Of a DNA stretch of 13,011 nucleotides, positions 4,679 to 11,533 are shown one piece after another; position 1 is the first letter of the stretch; every line of letters starts with the position of its first letter. The DNA is taken from positions 1-13,011 of the forward strand of contig JAISVO010000172.1 of assembly GCA_031271525.1 (NCBI GenBank), written 5' to 3'. The DNA is from Oscillospiraceae bacterium (GTDB lineage Bacteria > Bacillota > Clostridia > Oscillospirales > UBA929). The notes below the pieces were generated by a model that was not told the origin of the DNA, searched no databases, and saw only the letters and a list, made by a program, of their open reading frames with translations. Both the position numbers and the translations under genes were made by a program.

Positions 4679-5944
4679 ATGGAAATCATTGTAAAGAAGC
4701 TCTCGGAGCTGAACCCGGCGGCGTACAACCCGCGCAAGGCGCTGTCGCCGGGCGACGCCGAGTATGAGCAGATCAAAAACTCAATCCTCCGGTTCGGAAT
4801 GGTCGAACCGATTGTGTGGAACCGGCGCACCGGCAATGTTGTCGGCGGTCACCAGCGGCTGACCGTCCTGCGCCACCTCGGACACGAGACCGTAGAAGTC
4901 AGCGCCATCGATGTGCCCGAAGCGCAGGAGAAGGCGCTGAACGTCGCGCTGAACAAAATATCCGGCGAGTGGGACGAAGAGAAGCTGGCCGCTCTGCTCG
5001 ACGAGCTGTCGGCGGACGCCGACGAAGCGCTGCTCAGCCTCACCGGGTTCGCGGAGGAGGAACTGGCGGAGATTCTCGCCGCCGGGAACGTGTTTTCACC
5101 GCCGGAGGATTCCGGCTTAACGGAAGACGCGGGATTCGACGTAGAAACCGCGCTCGAAGACGTTTCGGGAACTCCGGTCGCCCGGCGCGGCGACATTTTC
5201 ATTTTTGGGGGCAAACACCGCCTGATGTGCGGCGACGCCACCGACGCGCCCGACATGACCCGGCTGATGGACGGGAAGACCGCCCGCCTGACCGTGACCG
5301 ACCCGCCGTATAACGTGGACTATGAGGGCAAAGCAGGGAAGATGCTGGGCGACCGGCAATCCGGCGGGGACTTCCTTTCGTTCCTGAGCGGCGCGTTTCA
5401 GAACATCAACACTGCCAGCGCCGCGGGCGCTGCGGTGTATGTCTTCCACGCCGACAGCGAGGGATTGCGTTTCCGTCAGGCGTTCGAGGACGCCGGATTC
5501 AAGGTGCGGCAGTGTCTCGTATGGGTGAAGAACGCATTTGTGATGGGGCGGCAGGACTACCAGTGGCGGCATGAGCCGATTTTATACGGCTGGAAGGGCG
5601 GGCACGCCCATTTCTTTACGGACGACCGCACCCAAACCACCGTGATCGAGCATGACCGCCCGTTGATCAGCAAAGAGCACCCGACGATGAAGCCCGTCTC
5701 TTTGGTCGCGCGGCTGATTGAGAACAGCAGCAAAGAGGGATGGATCGTCCTCGACCCGTTCGGCGGTTCCGGGAGCACCCTGATCGCCGCCGACAAACTC
5801 GCCCGACGCTGCTTTATGATGGAGCGGGACGCGAAATACTGCGACGTGATCGCGCGGAGATACATTGAGCAGACCGGCGGGAGCGTGACGGTGGTTCGCG
5901 ACGGGGCGGAGTTCGCGTATCCGGCTACCGTTGCGCCAAATTAA
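4679..5944 (+). CDS. ParB-domain / DNA methyltransferase fusion
   Basis: The 421-residue product starts at the ATG at 4679, preceded by AAAAGGGG. The frame is open upstream, but those 20 codons lie in the leader hairpins. Residues about 1-95 are a ParB/sulfiredoxin-type domain (NPR at 17-19, VVGGHQR at 54-60). A helical acidic linker follows (about 95-180). The C-terminal part is an S-adenosylmethionine-dependent N6-adenine or N4-cytosine methyltransferase, with the catalytic motif DPPY at 208-211 and the cofactor motif DPFGGSGST at 359-367. This motif order is that of the beta class; DPPY favours adenine N6. LRFRQAF, CLVWVKN, HEPILYGW and KEHPTMKPVSL match the family. No restriction enzyme is nearby, so it is an orphan. 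It heads the late operon, which suggests methylation of progeny DNA before packaging, for defence evasion or to mark packaging sites. Confidence 0.9.
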   Translation: MEIIVKKLSELNPAAYNPRKALSPGDAEYEQIKNSILRFGMVEPIVWNRRTGNVVGGHQRLTVLRHLGHETVEVSAIDVPEAQEKALNVALNKISGEWDEEKLAALLDELSADADEALLSLTGFAEEELAEILAAGNVFSPPEDSGLTEDAGFDVETALEDVSGTPVARRGDIFIFGGKHRLMCGDATDAPDMTRLMDGKTARLTVTDPPYNVDYEGKAGKMLGDRQSGGDFLSFLSGAFQNINTASAAGAAVYVFHADSEGLRFRQAFEDAGFKVRQCLVWVKNAFVMGRQDYQWRHEPILYGWKGGHAHFFTDDRTQTTVIEHDRPLISKEHPTMKPVSLVARLIENSSKEGWIVLDPFGGSGSTLIAADKLARRCFMMERDAKYCDVIARRYIEQTGGSVTVVRDGAEFAYPATVAPN

Positions 5945-5964
5945 TGTGTTCATATTCGCAGAAA

Positions 5965-5986
5965 GCGCAGCTGACAGCGGCTGCGC
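5965..5986 (+). other. Perfect 7-bp hairpin before terminase small subunit
   Basis: GCGCAGC (5965-5971) pairs exactly with GCTGCGC (5980-5986) around an 8-nt loop. It sits in the 71-nt gap between the methyltransferase stop and the terminase small subunit. There is no T-run on either side, so it is unlikely to be a terminator. It could be an mRNA-processing or stability element, or part of a terminase recognition region; nothing in the sequence decides between these. Confidence 0.4.
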
Positions 5987-6009
5987 CCGATTATCGCGGA
6001 GGTGGTGAT

Positions 6010-6015
6010 ATGTAA
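6010..6015 (+). promoter_or_regulatory. ATG-TAA start-stop codon pair before terminase small subunit
   Basis: GGAGGTGGTG (5998-6007) is ideally spaced for the ATG at 6010, but the next codon is TAA (6013-6015), followed at once and in the same frame by ATG at 6016. The strongest start here therefore makes a one-residue ORF, and terS translation must begin at the ATG one base after that stop, about 12 nt from the Shine-Dalgarno core, or by reinitiation. Confidence 0.6.
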
Positions 6016-6918
6016 ATGGAGCCGCGGGAACTCGCGTATGATGACTGGCTGAACGGTATGAAATATCAGGACATTGCCGACAAATACAAGGTGACGCTGA
6101 GCGCGGTGAAGTCTTGGGCGGCGCGTGACTGGAAACGGCGGAAGGTTGCAACCGGGGGCAAGAAAAAGTTGCAACCGAAAAGCCGCAAAGTTGCAGCCAA
6201 ACCGCCGCAGCTCGCGCCCGCCGCCAGCTTAGACAGGCAGCTTGCGGATGCCGTGGAGGGAAACGGCGAACTCACTGACAAGCAACGGCAATTCTGTTAC
6301 TGCTATATGAAAAACTTCAACGCCACGCAAGCGGCGCGGAATGCCGGCTACTCCGGGAACAACCTGGGGCAGATCGGCTGGCAGCTCCTACAGTTAGATT
6401 CAATACGGAAGGAAATCTCCGAGTTGAAGCTCATCAAGAACGAGTGGCTCGGCGGCTTATGCGGCGAAGACATCATCGAGCTGCATATGCGGATCGCCTT
6501 CGCGGACTTCACGGACTTCGCGGAGTTCAACGGGCGCACCGTTTTGGAGACCTACAAGGGCAAAGCCGTGACGGTGGAGAACCCGATTACAAAGGAACAT
6601 GTCCCGGTTACGCGCGTCGTCAACACGGTGAAGCTGATGGACAGCAGCAGAATTGACGGGCAGCTTATCACCGAGGTATCCGAGGGGCGCGAGGGCGTGA
6701 AGATCAAGCTGGCCGACCGGTGGAAATCGCTTGACTTCTTGGCGCGGTATTTCGAGCTGAACCCGATGGATCGGCACCGCAGGGAGTACGACCGAAAACG
6801 GTATGAGCTGGAGGTACAGAAGGCGGAGGCGGCGCAGAGCAACGAAACCGCCGACGACTGGATTGAAGCGCTGACGGAGAGTGACGATGATGCCGAAAAC
6901 GGAGATGAAGCCGAATAG
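6016..6918 (+). CDS. terS: Terminase small subunit
   Basis: The 300-residue product recognises phage DNA and hands it to the large subunit for cutting and packaging. Residues about 1-45 (YDDWLNGMKYQDIADKYKVTLSAVKSWAARDWKRRK) form a helix-turn-helix typical of Firmicute small terminases. A basic Lys-rich linker follows. The Terminase_2 domain begins near residue 85 with LTDKQRQFCYCYMKNFNATQAARNAGYS, a near-perfect match to the family. The C-terminal half (IELHMRIAFADFTDFAEF onward, then ITEVSEGREGVKIKLADRWKSLDFLARYF) is the usual coiled-coil and oligomerisation extension. It overlaps the large subunit gene by 32 nt. Translation starts at the second ATG after a start-stop pair, which may limit its level relative to neighbours. 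Confidence 0.92.
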   Translation: MEPRELAYDDWLNGMKYQDIADKYKVTLSAVKSWAARDWKRRKVATGGKKKLQPKSRKVAAKPPQLAPAASLDRQLADAVEGNGELTDKQRQFCYCYMKNFNATQAARNAGYSGNNLGQIGWQLLQLDSIRKEISELKLIKNEWLGGLCGEDIIELHMRIAFADFTDFAEFNGRTVLETYKGKAVTVENPITKEHVPVTRVVNTVKLMDSSRIDGQLITEVSEGREGVKIKLADRWKSLDFLARYFELNPMDRHRREYDRKRYELEVQKAEAAQSNETADDWIEALTESDDDAENGDEAE

Positions 6919-8299
6919 GGTTCGGTTTTTCAGGAAACGCCAAAGCCGCTATCAAGCCGACCCGGTCTTGTTTTTCCGCGAGGTGCTGAAATTCGAGCCG
7001 GATCCGTGGCAAGCGGACGTCGCGGCGGATATAGCCTCGCACCGCAGGGTCACGGTACGCAGCGGTCAGGGCGTTGGGAAAACCGGGCTGGAGGCGGCGA
7101 TACTGCTGTGGTTCGTCGCCTGTTTTCCGTTCTCCCGGGTGGTGGCGACGGCGCCGACCCGCCAGCAACTCAACGACGTGTTGTGGGCGGAGGTCGCGAA
7201 GTGGCAGGCGAGAAGCCCGCTGCTGTCGGTAATCCTCAAATGGACAAAGACCTACATATACATGGTCGGCATGGAGAAGCGCTGGTTCGCCGTCGCGCGG
7301 ACGGCGACCAAACCGGAGAATATGCAGGGGTTCCACGAGGACAACATGCTCTTTATCGTGGACGAGGCTTCCGGTGTATCCGAGCCGATCATGGAGGCGG
7401 TGCTCGGCACCCTGTCGGGGCAGAACAACAAGCTGCTGATGTGCGGGAACCCGACCAAGACCTCCGGCACGTTTTTTGAGAGCCATAACGCCGACCGCCG
7501 CCTGTACCGGTGCCACGCGGTAAACTCCTTGGACAGCCCACGGACGGACAAGGAGAACATACGAGCCAACATCGACAAATACGGCGAGGAGAGCAATTTT
7601 GTCCGCGTCCGCGTCTTCGGCGAGTTCCCCCTGCAGGAGGACGACGTTTTCATTCCCCTGTCTTTGATCGAAGCCTCGGTGAAGCACGTCGAGCCAAAAG
7701 AGCGGAAGATGCCGGAGAGCATCTCCATCGCCTGCGACGTCGCCCGGTACGGGAACGACAAGACGGTCATCGGGAAGAAGGTTGACGAGCGGATTGCCTT
7801 CCATAAGAAGGCGCAGGGGCAAAACCTGATGAGAACAGCCGCCGACATCGCCGCGCTCGGGGAGGCGCACAAAACCGAGCACAACTACAAGGGCAAGATC
7901 CCGGTCAAGGTAGACGACGGCGGGCTTGGCGGCGGCGTGGTCGACCGGCTGCGGGAAATAAAGGCGTCCGACCCGGCGCGGTACGCGTGGATGGAAATCG
8001 TCCCGGCGCTGTTCGGGCACCCGATCAAACACCTGTATTACCACGACACCACGACATATATGATGTCCGTGCTGCGGGACATGCTCTCGGCGCGCGAGGT
8101 GATCCTGCCAAACGACAACGACCTGATCGGGCAGCTGTCGGCGCGGAAATACCATATCAACGAGCGCGGGAAAATGGTGGCCGAGAGCAAGGATTCCATG
8201 AAAAAGCGCGGTCTGCCGTCGCCGGACGAAGCTGACTGCGTTCTGCTGCTCTGCCTGCCCGTTAAAATGAAGGAAGACCGGAGGGATCCGCGTGGGTGA
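6887..8299 (+). CDS. terL: Terminase large subunit (packaging ATPase/nuclease)
   Basis: The 470-residue product is the motor that translocates DNA into the prohead and cuts it. The start is set at the ATG at 6887, 7 nt after GGAG at 6876-6879; GTG 6881 and ATG 6890 are alternatives. The ATPase domain has a Walker A loop GQGVGKT (residues 60-66), a following ATAPTRQQ motif, and a Walker B LFIVDEA with Asp159-Glu160, then a GNPT coupling motif near residue 185. The RNase H-like nuclease domain shows IACDVARYGNDKTVI (Asp284), VDDGG (Asp343-344) and DEADC (Asp447-Asp450), supplying the metal-binding acidic residues. Length and motif order are normal. It overlaps terS by 32 nt and the portal gene by 8 nt. 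Confidence 0.95.
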   Translation: MMPKTEMKPNRVRFFRKRQSRYQADPVLFFREVLKFEPDPWQADVAADIASHRRVTVRSGQGVGKTGLEAAILLWFVACFPFSRVVATAPTRQQLNDVLWAEVAKWQARSPLLSVILKWTKTYIYMVGMEKRWFAVARTATKPENMQGFHEDNMLFIVDEASGVSEPIMEAVLGTLSGQNNKLLMCGNPTKTSGTFFESHNADRRLYRCHAVNSLDSPRTDKENIRANIDKYGEESNFVRVRVFGEFPLQEDDVFIPLSLIEASVKHVEPKERKMPESISIACDVARYGNDKTVIGKKVDERIAFHKKAQGQNLMRTAADIAALGEAHKTEHNYKGKIPVKVDDGGLGGGVVDRLREIKASDPARYAWMEIVPALFGHPIKHLYYHDTTTYMMSVLRDMLSAREVILPNDNDLIGQLSARKYHINERGKMVAESKDSMKKRGLPSPDEADCVLLLCLPVKMKEDRRDPRG

Positions 8300-9851
8300 C
8301 GCGAAAAAGAAACAGCCCGGCATTGCCGTCCGTATCGTCAAAGCGGACACGCCGGTTATCAAAGCGGACGCGCCCACGCAGGTTTCCCTTGGCGCTTCCG
8401 GCGCTTCGGAGTGGCTGAGCCCGGCAATGGATCAAAGGGGCTTGAAGGCGCTGGTCGGCAATTCCTCCATCCTCCCGCAGTGTATCCGCGCCTATAAAAA
8501 CAACATCGCCGGCTTCGGCCTCGCCGTCCGGTATCGGGAGGACATCAAGGAAACGGACGAGATGAAAGCCGAGTTTGACTTGGCGAAAGAGTGGGTTACC
8601 ATTCTCAGCGCGGACAGGGACACGAAAGAGGTGTTTGAAAGCGTCGTTGAATCGAAGGAAACCTATGGGACGGCGTATGTGGAAGTCGTACGCAACCTGA
8701 AGGGCGAGGTCACCGAGATCATCTTCATCAGAGACACGCCCTCGGTCAGGAAGACCCTGCCGCTGGATCCGTGGATCGAGGAGGAATATCTGTTCCGCGG
8801 GGAAACGCGGACGAGGGTTAGAAAATACTGTAAATATAAACAGGAGATCGGCGGCAAGACCGTCTACTATAAGGAGGTTGGCGACCCGCGCGTCATGAGC
8901 CGCCGGGACGGCCGTTATCTGGAAGACGGCGGGACGTTGGAGCGGTCTGAACAAGCCAACGAGATATTGGAGTTTCCGGTGGGGACGGAGCCGTACGGCG
9001 AAGTGCGTTGGATCGGGCAGATTCTGGGCGTGGACGGAAGCCGCAAAGCGGAAAACCTGAACAACCGCTACTTTGAAGAAGGGCGGCACACGCCGCTGCT
9101 GATCATGATCAAGGGCGGCGCGCTGACCGACGAGAGCTTTGACAAACTCCGGGGCTATATGAACGACATAAAGGGCGAAAAGGGGCAGCACGCCTTTATG
9201 GTGCTCGAAGTCGAGAACGCCGAGACAAGGGCGGGGTTTGAAGGCACCCCGGCGCCGGAGATCGAGATCAAAGACCTCGCGTCCATGCTCCAAAAGGATG
9301 AACTGTTCCAAGAGTATCTAGACAACAACCGGCGCAGGGCGCAGTCGGCGTTCCAGCTGCCCGATCTCTATGTGGGCTATACGACGGATTTCAACCGGGC
9401 GACGGCGCAGATGGCGATGGAGGTCACAGAAAAACAGGTGTTCCAGCCGGAGCGCAGAAGCCTCGCGTGGGCAATCAACCACAAGCTCCTGAGCAGTTAC
9501 AACCTCAAATATGTCGAGGTGTACTTTCTGGCTCCCGACATCTCGAACCCGGATGACATGATGAAGATCCTGACGGTCGCGGAACGCGCCGGCGGTCTGA
9601 CGCCGAACAAGGCGAAGGAAATCGCCTATAAAATGCTGGGCGAGACATCGGAGAACTACGAGGGCAATTGGGGCGATATGCCGATTGCCGCGACGCGCCA
9701 GCAGTCGTACGCTGCGCCCGGAGGCGGCGTAACGCAGCAGCTCGAAGCCCAAATCAAAAAAGCGGCGGCGGCGAACGACGATTCTGTCGTCGCGGTGATG
9801 AAGGAGGTACGCGCCCTGCTGGAAGACGCCCGGACGGAGGCGCAGCCATGA
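8292..9851 (+). CDS. Portal protein (PBSX/XkdE-like)
   Basis: The 519-residue product forms the ring at the capsid vertex through which DNA enters. It starts at the GTG at 8292, behind GGAGGG at 8279-8284, and overlaps the terL stop. Family features include an early helix with NSSILPQCIRAYKNNIAGFGL (about residues 55-75), the wing and stem segments with ESKETYGTAYVEVVRN, FPVGTEPYGEVRWIGQI, GVDGSRKAENLNNRYFEEGRHTPLLIMIKGG, and the clip and crown region GYTTDFNRATAQMAMEVTEKQVFQPER. The C-terminal tail after residue 455 is Ala-, Gly- and Gln-rich and probably disordered or helical. Portals of this PBSX type are normally followed by a Mu F-like minor head gene, as here. Confidence 0.92.
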   Translation: MGDAKKKQPGIAVRIVKADTPVIKADAPTQVSLGASGASEWLSPAMDQRGLKALVGNSSILPQCIRAYKNNIAGFGLAVRYREDIKETDEMKAEFDLAKEWVTILSADRDTKEVFESVVESKETYGTAYVEVVRNLKGEVTEIIFIRDTPSVRKTLPLDPWIEEEYLFRGETRTRVRKYCKYKQEIGGKTVYYKEVGDPRVMSRRDGRYLEDGGTLERSEQANEILEFPVGTEPYGEVRWIGQILGVDGSRKAENLNNRYFEEGRHTPLLIMIKGGALTDESFDKLRGYMNDIKGEKGQHAFMVLEVENAETRAGFEGTPAPEIEIKDLASMLQKDELFQEYLDNNRRRAQSAFQLPDLYVGYTTDFNRATAQMAMEVTEKQVFQPERRSLAWAINHKLLSSYNLKYVEVYFLAPDISNPDDMMKILTVAERAGGLTPNKAKEIAYKMLGETSENYEGNWGDMPIAATRQQSYAAPGGGVTQQLEAQIKKAAAANDDSVVAVMKEVRALLEDARTEAQP

Positions 9852-11173
9852 ATTGCGCCGGTCTGGCCGCGGCAATCAACGCCTATATCGCGAAAGCCGA
9901 TCATGACCTTTCTGACGGCTTGAAGGAAGCGGGGTTTGCCGACGCGAAGGGGACTGTAAAGGCGATCTCCGAACTGGAGGAGAATTTGGCGCGGGCGCTG
10001 AAGACCGAAACATCGCTCACGCTCGCAGGCGCGGCAGCCGCCGGAAGTTTGGATGAGTTTTCCGAAAAAACATGGCCGAAGTTGAAGCGTTCGAGCGGTC
10101 TTGCGAAAGAGGCGGCGGACGCGATACGAGACGAGTTTGAAAAAGTCATGCCGGAACTGGTCAGGCACTATTCGGCGGAGATCGATCCGGCGCTGACAGT
10201 GTCGCGCATATCGTCGCGCACGACGGCGTGGGCGGAGAGCTGGAGCGAGGAACTGGGACAACTGATGCAGCTGAACACGCACGACGAGATCGAGAAGCTG
10301 CTCGCCGACAGTCTGGACGCCGGGAAGAGCGTCGCGGAGTTTACGCAGGCGCTCCGTGACAGCGGGATCCGCGACGAGTATTACAAAGCCCGCCGGGTCG
10401 CCGTTACGGAGATGCTGACGGCGCACTCAGCCGCGCAGCAAGAATCGTTTATCCAAAGCCCCGCCGTGGAGGGGAAGCTGTGGCGGCACACCGGCTCATA
10501 CCGGAACGCCCCGCGCCCGAACCATGTGGAGATGGACGGCACGGTCGTCAAAGCGTACGAGCGTTTTGAGCTGCGGGGCGCGGACGGGGATTTATATCTC
10601 CCCATGTATCCCCGCGATGAAACCCTGCCGCCGGGCGAGCGGATTAACTGCCACTGCCTTCTGCAGCCGGTTGTTGACGAGAGTATCCTCGGCTTGCCGC
10701 TGGATGAACGGCAGCGCCTTCAGGAGCAAGCGGTTTCGGAGGACGACGGCGCTTGGGAGAAGGAGCTTGACGCGCAGAACCGGGCGAAGTCCGGGATTGA
10801 CGAAACCCTTTACAAACCGGACGAAACCCGGTATAATGAGATATATCAGGATATACAGAGCAACTATAATCTCGGTGTGAACACCGACCACCAAAACAGG
10901 CACATCGAAGGCGCGGACGGCTATATCGAAGGGCGGAGCGTCTTGACCGGCGACGCGGAGAAGCTGCTGGAGACATACCGGGGAAACGGTACCCTGCGAT
11001 TCAGCGCCTCCGGCAAGTGGACAAACAAAGAGGCGTTTACCCACAGCGAAGTCATCGGGGTTTGGAAATCCGTCGACGGCTCGCAGTCCGCCGAAACCAA
11101 AAGAGGGCTGATCCATTACAGCAAGCGGAAGGGTGTACACATCGTCCCGGCGCGTCCGGAGAAGGGGGAGTAA
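9848..11173 (+). CDS. Minor head protein (Mu F/SPP1 gp7-type) with C-terminal Ntox50 toxin domain
   Basis: The 441-residue product starts at the ATG at 9848 in an ATGA overlap with the portal stop. Residues about 1-170 are helical and variable. The Mu F/SPP1 gp7 head-morphogenesis domain spans about 170-280 and shows RRVAVTEMLTAHSAAQQESF, WRHTG (212-216), HVEMDGTVV, PRDETLPPGERINCHC (ending Cys268-His269-Cys270). After a linker, residues about 346-441 form a Bacterial toxin 50-type domain: HQNRHIEG, YIEGRSVLTGDAEKLLETY, GKWTNKEAFTHSEVIGVW and KRGLIHYSKRKGVHIVPA. This domain is predicted to be a nuclease and is known to occur as a C-terminal fusion on phage minor head proteins. It may be carried in the virion and enter with the DNA. 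The next gene could encode a matching inhibitor. Confidence 0.88.
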   Translation: MNCAGLAAAINAYIAKADHDLSDGLKEAGFADAKGTVKAISELEENLARALKTETSLTLAGAAAAGSLDEFSEKTWPKLKRSSGLAKEAADAIRDEFEKVMPELVRHYSAEIDPALTVSRISSRTTAWAESWSEELGQLMQLNTHDEIEKLLADSLDAGKSVAEFTQALRDSGIRDEYYKARRVAVTEMLTAHSAAQQESFIQSPAVEGKLWRHTGSYRNAPRPNHVEMDGTVVKAYERFELRGADGDLYLPMYPRDETLPPGERINCHCLLQPVVDESILGLPLDERQRLQEQAVSEDDGAWEKELDAQNRAKSGIDETLYKPDETRYNEIYQDIQSNYNLGVNTDHQNRHIEGADGYIEGRSVLTGDAEKLLETYRGNGTLRFSASGKWTNKEAFTHSEVIGVWKSVDGSQSAETKRGLIHYSKRKGVHIVPARPEKGE

Positions 11174-11176
11174 CGT

Positions 11177-11398
11177 ATGATGCGGTGTCAGGAACTCGGA
11201 ATTGATAAGCTTCCGTTTCGTTCCGTTGTCCGGGTGACGCTGACAGGCGGCAAAACGTTTGTCGGCGATTATACGGACTGGACGAGCGCTGGCGACAACG
11301 AGCCGGACGGCGAGAGTATCGGCGTACGGGTTGACGGCACGAGTTACGAAATCTTCCTAGACGAGATCGAAAGCGTGGACGCCGTGGGAACGTACTGA
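11177..11398 (+). CDS. Small beta-rich phage protein downstream of the toxin-bearing head gene
   Basis: The 73-residue product starts at the ATG at 11177 (or 11180), 3 nt after the minor head stop, with GGGGGAG upstream. It is acidic and appears beta-rich: RVTLTGGKTFVGDYTDW, an acidic loop AGDNEPDGE, then SIGVRVDGTSYEIFLDEIESVDAV. The pattern 'V-x-L-x-G-G-x-x-F-x-G ... E-S-I-x-V ... E-I-x-S-V' fits a small SH3/Sm-like barrel, seen in many hypothetical proteins at this spot in Firmicute phages. Its placement right after an Ntox50-bearing gene, before a terminator, makes it a candidate immunity protein, but no toxin-inhibitor family is recognisable, so this is inference from position only. Confidence 0.75.
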   Translation: MMRCQELGIDKLPFRSVVRVTLTGGKTFVGDYTDWTSAGDNEPDGESIGVRVDGTSYEIFLDEIESVDAVGTY

Positions 11399-11423
11399 CC
11401 GCCCTGACCATATTGTTAACGGA

Positions 11424-11450
11424 GAGCTGCCGGAAGGCGGCTCTTTTGTT
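11424..11450 (+). terminator. Intrinsic terminator inside the head operon
   Basis: GAGCTGCC (11424-11431) pairs with GGCGGCTC (11436-11443) around a GGAA loop, with one T-G wobble, followed by TTTTGTT. This is a compact rho-independent terminator 26 nt after the stop of the small protein gene and about 85 nt before the protease gene. It would lower expression of the protease, scaffold and capsid relative to upstream genes unless bypassed. The 9-mer TTGTTAACG occurs on both sides of it, at 11413-11421 and 11497-11505. No convincing promoter is seen between the terminator and 11534. Confidence 0.65.
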
Positions 11451-11533
11451 GCGCAAAAATGCGTGAATGCCACCGCGCCCTACTGTTATCTGCATGTTGT
11501 TAACGATCTCGGCATGGAGGGAGGTGAGTAAAA

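Noticed and set aside
5945..6015. cos packaging site near terS
   Set aside because: A hairpin is present, but no cohesive-end signature can be recognised from the sequence alone, and headful packaging is equally possible.
6704..8377. 557-codon open frame on the minus strand opposite terS/terL
   Set aside because: It lies fully opposite genes with clear terminase motifs, has no recognisable domain, and high GC with strong third-position bias commonly leaves such antisense frames open.
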